Positions 46,685-57,700 of a stretch of 64,000 nt of DNA are shown here, in pieces. The DNA comes from Rhyzopertha dominica (taxonomy: Eukaryota > Arthropoda > Insecta > Coleoptera > Bostrichidae). The position numbers and the translations under genes were made by a program. Under the pieces are notes generated by a model. That model searched no databases. It worked only from the letters and a program-made list of their open reading frames with translations, and had not been told where the DNA came from. Position 1 is the first letter of the stretch. Each line of letters opens with the position of its first letter. The stretch lies in NCBI GenBank assembly GCA_025024175.1, contig QCXZ01000064.1, forward strand, positions 2,728,001-2,792,000. Direction: 5' to 3'.

Positions 46685-47645
46685 TTAATAACGGGTTTTA
46701 CCCCCACGTGCTCGAATTAATGCATGTATTCTCCTTGGCATGCCTAAAATCAAATGGCGAATGTCCTCTTCAGGAATACGTCCCCATTCCTCTAAAAGGC
46801 GCAGGAACACGACTTCGCATCCTTCGTTCAAGCATGTCCCAAACATGTTCGATTGGATTCACATCTGGACTTATCGCTGGTCACTCCATAACAGTAATTC
46901 GTTTAAGTACTGTTGTGCGGTCTGGCATATCATGCATTAGAACAAAGTCATGTCCAATAAAATCAACATACGGGACAACAAGATCTTGGAGAATTTCATC
47001 AATGTACCTGGCAGCAGTTAAGGAGCCTCTTGGAAGGATGTACAATTCTGTGTGTGTCTCCAGCGAAATTCCTGCCCACACCATAACTGAGCCCCCTTGG
47101 TAACCTACCCTGGGACTGAAGGTACATCCTGCAAAACGCTCTTGTTGTCTTCGCCATACTCTCTCACGACCATCTGGAGGCCGCAGGCTAAATCTGGACT
47201 CTTCGGTAAACAAAAGGCGTCCCCATTCATTTTCACCCCAATGCTCGTGATTTCTGGCAAACTGAAGTCGCGCAACACGATGACGCCTAAGAAGCTCTGG
47301 GCCTGTTGCAGGTCTACGACTGGTAAGATTGGCTTCTCCAAGTCTTCGTCTAACTGTCCGCTCGCTTACATTGGTATTCCGGGCGTGATGAAGTCGATTT
47401 CTGGTCTCTACAGCCGTAGCACGACGATCTCGAAGACTTTGTAAGACGATAAATCGATCATCATGAGCGTTAGTTCTTCGTTGGGGACCAGGTCGTCTGG
47501 TGTAAGCTACAGTTTCCAAAAAACGTGTAAAAATACGGTGCACAATGCCATTGAATATGTGATACTGTTGAGCAACAGATCGCTCAGTTCTTCCGTCTTG
47601 AAGCAATGCAACAATAGCAGCCGCGGTTTCGGGATTAACAGCCAT
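46685..47645 (-). pseudogene. Tc1-family (DD34E) transposase, nearly full length
   Basis: An ATG at 47645 opens MAVNPETAAAIVALLQDGRT, followed by the helix-turn-helix pair (ERSVAQQY; RRATAVETRNRLHHARN; VSERTVRRRLGEANLTSRRP). First catalytic block: GRLLFTEESRFSLRPPDGRE, in which the expected Asp of FTDESRF is Glu. Then GGSVMVWAGISLETHTELYI and FIGHDFVLMHD (second Asp), after which a one-base deletion and a TGG-to-TGA stop intervene. The third block ISPDVNPIEHVWDMLERR (catalytic Glu) and the C-terminus MPRRIHALIRARGGKTRY are still legible, minus about 15 residues. TIRs were not resolved. Confidence 0.9.
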
Positions 47646-48129
47646 AACAACAACACTTTAAAATGTGATTTACACCTGTCAGATTTCTCAAAACAATAAA
47701 AACAAAGCATTGTTACCGTGGGTACATGGTCAACTATGCACTTTTAAGTGATAAGATCTGTGCAATTTTTTCTTCAAATAAAGGTTAAATTGTTGTCAGA
47801 AAATACTTAAAATATGTTGTCATGTTTGTGTTTAAGATATTATAGTAATAAAACATCACAAAACGTTTTTCGTGCCGATGAGTGTATGTCAAAATATCAC
47901 GGCCTGTTAGTGAGGCTTAACAGAAAGAGATTAGCCCTCGTATAATGAAAATTCAGCCTGATTTATTAGAAGTTTTGGAGCGTCTAGGTAATTCATATCC
48001 ACTTCTAAGCTTTTTTACTTAGGACACCAATCGAACATTTAGAAAGTCATAAGAAAAAACCCAACTCCTGCCGAATAAGATGTTTAATTGACCCCCTTGT
48101 AGTACAAGCGAAGGAAATAAATTGATTGC
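47646..48129. other. No supportable gene
   Basis: The flank of the Tc1 copy; it should contain one Tc1 TIR, but I could not match it convincingly with the sequence left of 46685. Confidence 0.4.
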
Positions 48130-48500
48130 ACGCATAAACCTTATCTTACAATCATAAACAGATTTTTTGCGCGCAAGTCTCCGCTCATGTTTCTTAATCG
48201 AGCATCGAAGTCGCCGGGCGAGGATGCGAGTGCAGGCCGGACCGCTAATTGCCCGTCAATGATATCCATAAATGGCTCTCGACGTGAAAATGCAAAAATC
48301 AGCGTCCTTGTACCGTCNGCGGTATAGATATAAAATTTCACGGCATCGTCTAGCTTCAGTTGGGTTCGATAGCTCCTCCGCACGCAGAAAAAAATGAGAA
48401 ATTCTGCCGGCACGGCAGCGTGACCGGTTGATTTGGTGTCGGGCCGGCGGCAAAGAACACCCATCGCGAGAAAATTAGCGACAATCAATCAATAGCACTT
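48130..48500 (-). other. CpG-rich patch with 115-codon minus-strand frame
   Basis: A sharp composition change (GCGCGCAAG, GTCGCCGGGCGAGG, GGGCCGGCGGC). The minus-strand frame 48488-48141 (one N) reads FLAMGVLCRRPDTKST, KFYIYT, DGTRTLIFAFSRREPFMDII, and is unlike any transposon protein I know. It could be a host exon, a CpG-rich promoter, or a GC-rich repeat. It shares 16 identical bases around GCGCGC with 8103-8118. Confidence 0.3.
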
Positions 48501-48634
48501 AATACGTGATCTACGGATTGGGTTTCTTGCGGCGGTGGATCACAGGAGCGGAATCAGGCGGCTTTTGGAGTTGTAACGGTACAATTTTGGGCTTTGTACC
48601 TTGCAGTAGACGTAAAAAAAACTTACGCCCTATA

Positions 48635-48914
48635 CCGGGTGAATCAGAAGGATCGCACTGAACTCCGGGACTCCATTCTGCACATCAAAATAATGAAAAA
48701 ACCTTAAATTTTCTTATCCGATTATTTGTTTTCAAGTTATACTGAAATTTAAAAAAATGAATGAATATCTAATTTTCTTTGAAAAAATATGGATACAAAG
48801 TTTGTTTCCATAGTTATACATATTAAAAGATGCTTATTTAAGGCTTAAGTATGTTATTTTGATGTGCAGAATGCGGTCCTGGAGTTCGGTGCGATCCTTC
48901 CGATTCACTAAGGG
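48635..48914. mobile_element. 280-bp MITE, TIRs shared with the 8.6-10.2 kb element
   Basis: The left end reads GGGTGAATCAGAAGGATCGC; the right end is the inverse of AGTGAATCGGAAGGATCGCA. They match for about 55 bp (through ACTCC, CATTCTGCACATCAAAATAA). TA flanks both sides (48633-48634, 48915-48916). The right TIR of the transposase element (10212 leftwards) aligns with the left 90 bp of this MITE, including the non-terminal TTTTCTTATCCG. Non-coding. Confidence 0.9.
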
Positions 48915-48916
48915 TA

Positions 48917-49827
48917 TGGAGCGGCTATATCTTGAAAAGCACCTTATGCTATCGCTTTGAAGACATTTTTATTTATAAAAACGTACTATTCGAAGTGCTT
49001 AAAGTTCCCGGTAGGGGACTTTTTACATCACATTGCAAGATTTTGTAATAAAATATAGGTGGAAGATAGAATTTTTAGAATCTCTGTCTAATTACCTAAA
49101 AGTTTCGTTGCAACATTTTTTCTTTGGTTGTCATGATAACGTCACTACAAAGCAAAATAACTTCGAAACTTCCAGATGCCGTATATTCTTAACGCCCCAA
49201 CCAAATTCAACGAGCTACGGCTCATTTTATAGGGATTTTCAACCCAATTAGGATTTAGAGTAAATTGCTCCAAACACTATTTCTTTGAACAGCATTAAAA
49301 TTAAAAGCCACTGTTTAATTTCTCGAAAAAATTAAATAAGTCGGTATAAATTTTTCGTTTTGTTTCGTGGACTATTATGTAAGAGATTGCGGAAAACCCG
49401 AGGTGTTTTTTTTGCGTTTTGATGTTATTTCTAAAGTAGTACACGCAATACAAGGAATCCCCTTGAATTCTGAAGAAAAACTGAAATGAGCTACCAACTT
49501 ATTTCACTTTATATTGTTCTTTTCAATCTTTCCGGTAACAAAGGAGAACGTTATTTTTTTGTAATTTTATGTGTCGTTTTTCTTAACTAATAGTAATAGC
49601 CCATAAAATAAAAAAGTAGTTCGTCTTATTTAGTTTTTCTTTTTTCTTTTGGGCTATTAGTTACATGATTGGTATACTTTTAAACTTTCAAAGCCAAAAT
49701 AGTAATCAGATTCATTGAAGCCTGTTCACTCCCAGTTTTTTTTTAACTTACACTAGGGAGTATTTTATAGAAATAGAATTGTTGACAATAGAAAGATAGG
49801 GTTTTGAGGATTAATTTTCAGAAATAN
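48917..49827. other. No supportable gene
   Basis: AT-rich; a plus-strand 72-codon frame (49033-49251) is open but unrecognised. Confidence 0.4.
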
Positions 49828-49903
49828 AGTATCAAGCAACGATCTATGAGACTCATTATACGAACAGCCGATTACCGCTCACNGTGGTTTNCAAGTATTN
49901 CGC

Positions 49904-50607
49904 TTATGTCTTTATATTATTGTTATATTAGAAACAAATTAGAATATTGTTCATTGGTCTGGAGCCCCCATTATGACAATTATGTAAATGCCCTGGAAAG
50001 AGTTCAACGAAGGTTTTTAAAATATTTGTATTTTGTTAAATATCACGCTTATCCTGTACAAAACTACCCACAATGTGTTTTACTTGCAACCTTTTCTCAA
50101 TCTGCGTTAGCCGATAGAAGATGCTACTCTTCTGTTTTGTTTTTGTATAAGTTAGTTGATGGCACTTTTGTATCTCAACCATTGTTACAGATGCTANAAT
50201 TTCAGATCCAGCGACCAGCTAGTAGATACACTACTCTGTTTAGCTATGAAGTCACTAGTANCATGCACCACTTTAATTCTCCACTATATACTGCTGTGAG
50301 AAACTATAATAAGTACAACCAAACCCTTGACCTGTTTTGTGGTAGCAGCTTAACATTTAAGAAAATTTCTAAAAGTGTAATAAATGGTATTCCATAGTGT
50401 TTATTCCTCGAATTCCACTCTGACTTTATGTACTTTTTTTTTCATTATTGTCTTTGTTATACATAAATTCATACATTTTTTATATTCTTTGAATTATAGA
50501 ATTTAATTCAATTTGTGTATACATGAACATTTTTGCTGACTGTTTCTGTTTTTGTATTTATCCTGTAATTGGACTTAATTGTCTACTGGATAATAAAGTA
50601 TTATTAT
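49904..50607 (+). pseudogene. LINE family B, 5'-truncated copy
   Basis: From SLYYCYIRNKLEYCSLVWSP to KKISKSVINGIP (stop near 50397), then a 3' UTR ending CTACTGGATAATAAAGTATT and a short ATT tail. It differs from the copy at 10841-11340 by about four residues in 160, ignoring N-affected codons. RT core and endonuclease are missing, as expected of incomplete reverse transcription. Confidence 0.9.
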
Positions 50608-50859
50608 TATTAGTATTACCTGAAGCTGTCGTTAAATAACAGACGGGTTCGGCACGTTCCCCTGTTTTGTAGCGGAGTGGACCGTATCCACAAATTGTGT
50701 TTAGGCTTTTTTAGAATTTCTTTCCGTACACAATCAATGAGCATTATTTGGTATTATTATTTGAACGACAAATATTTCTCATCTAATAGCTTTTAATGTA
50801 TCACTAAATCGTATTCTTTCCTAATTTAATGAGTAGTATCTATTTTTATAACCATGAAG

Positions 50860-51186
50860 AAATTTAAAATTGACATTCTCGCTTCTGAATGTGTACATAT
50901 CATTCTACGATTACCACCATATCATTGCATTTTCAACTCCATTGAAATGATATAGGGACAGTTGAAACAAACAATTCGACGAGGGAACGCCGCTGGAAAA
51001 TTTAACAATGAAATACTGTTAAAAATTAGACACGAAGCTGAAATAACAAGTGTCGATGCATGGAGAAATTCAGTGCGGCATGTACTGGACATTGAAAATC
51101 GGTACAGAGCGAATCATGTACAAGAATTAATAATAGAAGTTAATCGTGATTTTAGCAGTGAAAGTGTTTATTGTGCACAATTGTAA
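50860..51186 (+). pseudogene. DDE transposase C-terminal relic (LPPYHC type)
   Basis: ECVHIILRLPPYHCIFNSIE then MI, a stop in place of Trp, and GQLKQTIRRGNAAGKFNNEI (50920-51010), continuing ITSVDAWRNSVRHVLDIENR to an open end at 51186. The LPPYHCxxNxIE block holds the third acid, intact as Glu here. Same family as 28780-29060. Upstream catalytic blocks are not legible. Confidence 0.6.
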
Positions 51187-51582
51187 TTTTTTTTCTAACA
51201 AATGTAAATGATTTTCTACTTGCGAATTTGTATGTTTTTATATTAATTTGTATAAATTCGTTATAACGTGCAAAGGCTTTTATTTTATACATCGGAAATA
51301 TACATAAAATAGATGGCGGGTCGCGCCAGTTAGCATCAGGTCTGCATTAAATAAAATTTGTTATAAAAGCTTCTATGTTTTATTGATTGCTAAATTATCA
51401 CAACTAACAAATTTCAAAAATTTATAGTGGCAAAGTTAAAATTTTAGCCAACAAGATTTTTTTGAATATGGCCTATTAAGGAACTTTGAAGCGTGCCACT
51501 AATCTCAATAGTTTAGGACGGCCGATCATCAAGCTGTAAAACCCTCTGCATAAGTCAGTCTCATAGATCGTTGCTTGATACT

Positions 51583-53009
51583 ATAATAGACAAACTCCAA
51601 AGCTTGGGAAACTATCTTAAACAATGTAAGATGATACAATTAATTTGCACTTTCGGTAGATACTCTTCGGAATGTTAGGTGTTTCTGGTAACCATATAAT
51701 ATAGCTAATTTTTTAGTGTATTGTACTTGTTGCCTAGTAGGTAGTAAATCCGACACTGTATGTAACTATAAGCTTACTAGATTTGACAACCATTACATGT
51801 AAATTGAAATTAATGGTTGCTGTAAATAACATAGACATAAACTATAATCTACAGGAAGTGATGGTTCGACTTCACAAGTTGTATGATCGATTATACGTGT
51901 AACTATGCACCAGGCTGATATCCGGAGATACTACTTTTGATACATTAATCGCGTATTACTAGTAGTAAATCGAAATGTCAATTTAAGTTCGATTTAAAAT
52001 TGAAAGTTGATTTAGAGAAAGTAGAAAAGGATATAGTTCTAGTGAATATGGTATAAAATGTTTCCTCTTATTTTTTTTTTATCTAAGCATCGCCTTTGTT
52101 AATTTCATGCCTTAATCACTTACATCTTACTCTAAGAAATATACACGTTTTACACGGACCGCCTCCTTAGCCACTTAATCCACTCACAATTTATCCGGAA
52201 TGTTAAGTGTGGCATTTGAGGGATTTATACTCGAAGAACGTTTCTCATGCAGGACGTTTCAGTTTTGAGTAATTGCAAGGAAATAATTATGGGTCTGATG
52301 GCTTAAATGCGACTATTAACTGAAATTCATACCAGTTATTCGAGTCTCTGAAGTAAGTGTAGATGAAGATAAATAGTGGCAGAAACTGGCAGTGAAGAAT
52401 GCGAGACACATTAATCCTTTATGCGATCTTAATAACCATAATGCGCTAAGAGTCGTGATTGCAGTATACTTGTTGGTGGTTCCTCATGAATTCGAAAAAT
52501 AAAAGCGAAACAATATATCTGCCCGAAGAATAACTATAAAATGTTTACAACCTTTTACAATTTTGATTCTTTAATAAGTTAAAAAAATATTTAAACAAAC
52601 ATAGTTGTCTTCCTGGTTTCCTGTTCTCCCTTTGGTTCACATCCGAAAAGTTTTGTTGTTCATATGTTGCCTTAACTACCACCTTTTCGTTGGGGTAGGA
52701 AATCAATTCAAGGTGACCCAAGATGCGGAAGAACCAACGAAAACTCAAGAACGTTGAGCTATAGTATTAAAAATTTTACATTAAGATTGACGAATGAATA
52801 AGGTCTCAGTACATTGGATTACGAAATAATAATAATAAACGCTTGTTTTTATTTATCCTACTACTAAATATGGATACAGAGTTGCGTGGTGTGGGAAAAG
52901 AATTTGTCTAAGTTACATTTTTAACTTTACTATTGCTACAGGGTTATTTAAGTAGGTTCTAATTTCTGTGTCAAATTATCAATATTAAAGTTATTATCTA
53001 TTATCTACT
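51583..53009. other. No supportable gene; possible LINE tail at 52828
   Basis: AT-rich. A short AAT repeat at about 52828-52840 beside a TTTTATTTATCC string might be the tail of a minus-strand LINE, but no coding part follows. A minus-strand 67-codon frame (52748-52545) is unrecognised. Confidence 0.35.
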
Positions 53010-53790
53010 ATTTATGGCAAAAACATCGTCTACGTATCTATATCACATTATATTCAAGGTACTTTGGTTAGCTAAAAAAGGCGAAAGAGGGTTTCCCATT
53101 GTCATTGTAAAATTTTTGATCAAATATAAATGCGTTTTGTTCGATGCGCAGTTTTGTTAGCTTCAAGTATTCGTCAATGATCGCTCTATCGAGTTCTAAA
53201 GCTTCAGTTACTGGTATGCTATTGAACAATGATTCGATACGAGTAGGTTTAATATCAAAATCTTTTAATCTACTTATAAAATCTAGGGAATTTTTGATTG
53301 AACAGTCATTATTTAGCGGTGATTTACTGAATTCAATAACTAACCACTTTGCTAATTGCTAATTTGGAGCGTTTACGTTTGAGACTGAGGCGATACTTAT
53401 TACCTGGCTTATGAATTTTTGGTAGACCATAGCTTTTTGATATCACAGGATTTTTTAATTTTAAATTGTATTTAAGATTACTATTTACTAATAAACTGCA
53501 ACTGTCCAAAGTATCATTAACATGTTTTATAAATTTTTTTAATGGATTTTTGCATTACTTTGTACGGGCCCGTTTCTAACATAGAAGTAACGTCATTGAA
53601 ATCATCGTCTTTTTTATAAACTATGGAATTTCCCTTATTAGCTTTTATATAAAAACAGTCTTACCTTTTAAACTTTTTAAAACCTTTGTCTGTGTAGGAA
53701 CTGCACATTGTCTTTGATATTTTTCACGTATTTCTTTCTCTAAAATTTTTTCCTTTTTCTTCTCACTTCTGATTTACTTTCTTCACTGAA
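53010..53790 (-). pseudogene. Penelope-like RT relic
   Basis: Leftward across frames: KKKEKILEKEIREKYQRQ, KANKGNSIVYKKDDDFNDVT with LETGPYKVM (53640-53560), KSYGLPKIHKPGNKYRL (53420), FNSIPVTEALELDRAIID (53235-53180), NAFIFDQKFYND (53130) and a degraded RYVDDVF (near 53025). This is the N-terminal to palm part of a PLE RT. The GSPLSP box is eroded and no GIY-YIG follows. Confidence 0.7.
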
Positions 53791-54984
53791 ATTTCCAATC
53801 ATTTGGCATTTGGCTTTGCCAAAAATAAAAATTGGAAGTAGGATGGTCATAGTAAAGAACACTGATCGATAATAACTGACTTTATAGAGCCATTTTCCTG
53901 GGTGTTAAACGTAACTTATGGCACACCGTTTTTTCTATTTAACGCATTAAATAAATATAATTACAGGGAAAAAATAATTGCAGAATTATTATTATTATTA
54001 ATTCTACGAAATATATTCGTGTATCTCCTAGTTGTCACTTTATTTTGCATCATATTTTAAATTCATTGTTTTCTGTTACAAATAAACACTGCTTTATTCT
54101 TATTATACTACGTTATAAAGTTAATGCAACGAATTATTAATATCCTGATACATAAAATGTATTAATACTATGTCAAGACATAATAAAAAATAATTCAATT
54201 TGTGCGTAAACATAATAATAATTGAGCGTATTGCAACTATTCTTCTATGTTATTTGAATTAATATTATGCAGCAACATAAAAGTATATTTGGTGCAAGGT
54301 GCTAAAACTTTACTCTTTTCGATTGTTACGCAAAACGAATTTAAGTGTAATGTATTAAATACATAGCAAGGTGCCATAGTAACTTGACAGCTAATCCTAT
54401 ATATCTATCCTTAATTTTTGCATTCGTGTAGGTTCACTACGACAATAATAAGTTTTTTGTAATCAGGAAATGTTTCAAGATTATTAGCAACAGCGAATGA
54501 TAACATCGATAGCCTAATCGCCAACGTCCGTTATCCCCAGATTCTTTTTGCTCTTTAGGGGTCTCCCCCAACAATTGTGGCTGCTCACTCGCTTATCTGG
54601 GTTCAAAGCCATTAATTTTTATACACTCCTCCAGGCAAGCCTTGATCTTTCCGTATCCAGTATCCGACTCGTCTTTTACAACAATCCATTCAGTTCATTG
54701 TGTTTAACATTATCATCGGCGGCCAGTTTATATAAGTACTCTTTCTAAGAACGGCATTATCCCAACACTATCAGGTTGTTTTCCGTTCAATTTAGCGCAA
54801 TCGAAAGCATACGCCTGTTGGCTTCGATAGCGATGAAGGTAACTGGATTCAGTTAAAATTAGTATCCATAAAACAGTGACTTATATTTAACTTAGATTGT
54901 AGCTGCCAAATATGAATTTTTCTGTCTTATACAGTGTGCATACAGGGTGTTCCGAAATTAGCGCGCAACACTTTAATCATAAAA
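53791..54984. other. No supportable gene
   Basis: AT-rich. A frame at 54548-54748 is open but unrecognised. Just before the LINE, near 54945, the string ACAGGGTGTTCCGAAATTAG resembles the end of a mariner-type TIR, but no partner was found. Confidence 0.35.
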
Positions 54985-55857
54985 ATAACAAGATTTTTTC
55001 AAAACAAGAAAAACACAACTATGTTAATTATTTGCATTCTCAGAAAAACTCTAAACTACTCTGGCGTGAGCTGAGGAAGCCGAATATTGCAACAAAGCCA
55101 ATATACGGACACATCTTTATGATCCGGATCTTATAAATTCCCATTTCGCCTCTGTTTTCAAAATTTGTGATTGTTCAACAGCGCAGCAACTTTATCTTAA
55201 GTAAGTTTAAGGATATGTTAAATTTCTCCTTTAGTTTAGCTACAACAGCGGACATTCTAAATGTTATCAAAGGTTTAAAATCTAATACTGCTGGATCTGA
55301 TGGCATAACAACTTATATTACCAAACTTTTCTTGCCTGAAATACTTCCTTACATTACGCACTTTATAAATTGGCTATTTTCCTCAACGCTGGAAAGACGA
55401 TAAAGTGTATCCAATGCCGAATCCTAGTTCCCCTGCCTCTATTAGTCTATTACCAGTCTTATCAAAGATGCTCGAATCAATTTTATTTGGGCAAATTGGT
55501 AGCTATGTGTTAGAAAATAAAATTATCCCGGAGCATCAATCTGGCTTTCGCAAATTCCACAGCGCAAGCACATCTCTCCTAAATATTACTGATAACATTG
55601 TAAGAGCAGTAGACAAGAAATTGTCAGCTGCCCTCGTGTCACTCGATTTTTCCAAGGCATTTGATTCAATCAGTCATGGTCTTATGTGCGTTCAACTGGT
55701 CTACTATGGGTTTGACCCAACTAACGTAGCATTTTTCCAATCTTATTCGACTGGCCGGACCCAACGCTTGTCAGTAAATGACAAACTATCAACCGCTTGC
55801 AATGTTACATCAGGGGTACCCCAAGGCTCGTTGCTTGGTCCTACATTGTTTCTAATA

Positions 55858-57048
55858 ACGGGTGGGCCATCTAACGTTTGCATTTTGAAGTAGTGGTTAT
55901 CTTGAGTTTGGCAACACTTCTGTCATTCGTGCTATGACAGAAATTTAATTTAATATTTGACATTTACGAAATGGGTCGCTTTACGCTTGAACAAAATTGG
56001 GAAATATTGAAAACTTATTTCCAAAGTGGTGAATCTTCTGTCCAAACTGTAAGAAATTTACGTGGAAAATTCAGTAGAAATGAAATGCCTTCACGACAAT
56101 TTGTGGATCAATTTGTCAAGCGAGTTCGTGAAACTGGATCGTTATTGAATAAACCAACACATTTACGTTCTTGTCCAGTGCGTACAGCTGAAAACATTGC
56201 TGTTGTTGCTCGTAGTGTGCGTGAACAACCATCAACATCAACTCGTCATCGTTCTCAAGAATTGAACATTTCTCGCACTTCTCGCATGAGAATTTTGCAT
56301 AAAGATCTCGGTATGAAAGCCTACAAAGTTCAATTAGTCCAAGAAATAAAGCCTCATGATCATCCAATGCGTTTTCGATTCGCAGAATGGGCTGAAGATC
56401 GTTTAGCTGAAGATGAGCATTTTTACCGAAAAATCGTGTTTTCAGATGAGGCTCATTTTCACCTTGCAGGCTATGTCAGTAAGCAAAATTGCCTTATTTG
56501 GGGATCAGAAAATCCACACGTGATTGTTGAGCAGCCAATGCATCCACAACGAGTGACTGTTTGGTGTGGATTTTGGTCAGGAGGCATCATTGGTCCATTT
56601 TTCTTCGAAAATGATGAAGGAGCCACCGTTACTGTCAATGGAGATCGTTACCGTGCCATGCTCAACGAATTTTTGTTTTCAAAAATTGAAGAGAATGGCA
56701 TGGATGATGTTTGGTTTCAACAGGATGGTGCCACTTGCCATACAGCCAACATAACCATCGATCTTTTGCGAACTGTTTTTGAAAATCGGGTAATTAGCCG
56801 AAATGGTGATGTGAATTGGCCATCTCGCAGCTGTGATTTGACACCGTTGGACTATTATTTGTGGGTGCCGTTAAAGATAAGTGTTACGTGAACCATCCAA
56901 AACCAGCCGTGGTAGTTATTTGAATGATGTATTTCATTCATAAATGTAAAAGTTCAATCTTTCTAATAAACTTATAACTTCGAAGAAATATTCATTAATT
57001 TTTTATTTATAGCCGATCAAAAATGCAAATTTTATATGGCCCACCCTG
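55858..57048 (+). mobile_element. 1191-bp DD41D transposon with TIRs and TA duplication
   Basis: The left end (ACGGGTGGGCCATCTAACGT) and the inverse of the right end (CAGGGTGGGCCATATAAAAT) are TIRs of about 30 bp, sharing TTTGCATTTT. TA lies at 55856-55857 and 57049-57050. Removing the element and one TA rejoins the LINE frame exactly (LFLI followed by YTADL), proving a clean insertion. The transposase occupies most of the interior. Confidence 0.95.
55971..56943 (+). pseudogene. DD41D transposase, nearly intact
   Basis: The ATG at 55971 opens MGRFTLEQNWEILKTYFQSG. The N-terminal helix-turn-helix (RNEMPSRQFVDQFVKRVRET) and second one (STSTRHRSQELNISRTSRMR) precede IVFSDEAHFHLAGYVSKQN (first Asp), VTVWCGFWSGGIIGPFFFEN, DDVWFQQDGATCHTANI (second Asp) and SRSCDLTPLDYYLW (third Asp, 41 residues on). 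The single frame runs 307 codons to 56891. A one-base loss after LW shifts the frame; the alternative reads AVKDKCYVNHPKP, then about 40 residues appear deleted before SYLNDVFHS and a stop at 56941. All catalytic residues remain but the C-terminus is damaged. Confidence 0.92.
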
Positions 57049-57700
57049 TATATACTGCCGATCTATTTTCGTCTGCTACATACAAGGTTATACCGACGAC
57101 ACACAGATTTTACACTGTTTTGATCCTGCTGATACAGATGTTGCTTGTAGGGAGACCAACGCTGGTCTTGGGTGTGTTGCTATGTATTGCAGTGAACGTG
57201 AAGCTAAATGCGGATAAATCTGTTGTCATGTTGTTTTCGTCGGACTTTACTCGTTCAGAACTTATGCAACAACTGAATATTGCAATAAACGAGCATGCGT
57301 TGGTTTTCCAGCAAAGTATTCGATGCTTTGGTGTAGTACTAGACCACAAGTTGACAATGCTAATGCTAACAAACATGTTTTGAAAAAAAAAACTTAAATT
57401 TTGTCTGTGTGAAGGTTCGGCCCTGTCGGTGTTTTCGTACAGTAACGTTCTGTATTATTCTTGTATAGACCATGCCTCTAGGAACAGAATACAAAAAGCT
57501 CAGAATTCATGCTGTCGACTAGTAGTCGACTAATAATAACCTTCGTAAATGCGATCATGTCATATGTCATTTAAACGAGATCAGTTGGTTAAAAGTGGAT
57601 GCTAGAATGAAATACAATCTGCTTGCTTTAGTGTACAGGATCATAATTACTGGTGCACCTGCGTACTTCCTGTAAAAGTATTTTCTCTTGTAATTCTCTG

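Larger units (their letters stand above)
49828..51582. repeat. Region bounded by a perfect 26-bp inverted repeat
   Basis: Bases 49828-49853 (AGTATCAAGCAACGATCTAT, then GAGACT) recur as their exact reverse complement at 51557-51582. Between them are a truncated family B LINE and a DDE transposase relic. The repeats could be TIRs of a DNA transposon into which the LINE inserted, or a shared repeat. N calls cluster at 49827-49900 and 50197-50262, so consensus problems are possible. Confidence 0.6.
54985..57700 (+). mobile_element. CR1/Jockey-like LINE carrying an inserted DD41D transposon
   Basis: Left of the insertion: SKLLWRELRKPNIA, DPDLINSHFASVF, KGLKSNTAGSDGITTYITKL, then a 163-codon frame (55405-55893) with PVLSKMLESILFGQI, EHQSGFRKFHSASTSLLNIT, LVSLDFSKAFDSISHGLMCV and [18 protein letters not shown]. 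Right of it: YTADLFSSATYK, then YTDDTQILHCF (catalytic box, YADD as YTDD), RCFGVVLDHKLTM and further on RIQKAQNSCCR and LNEISWLKVDARMKYNLLAL. Several shifts are present. The family is that of the 6.4, 35.5 and 38.4 kb copies; the tail was not identified. Confidence 0.88.

Noticed and set aside
56116..56367. Minus-strand frame inside the DD41D transposase
   Set aside because: It is antisense to a well-supported transposase.
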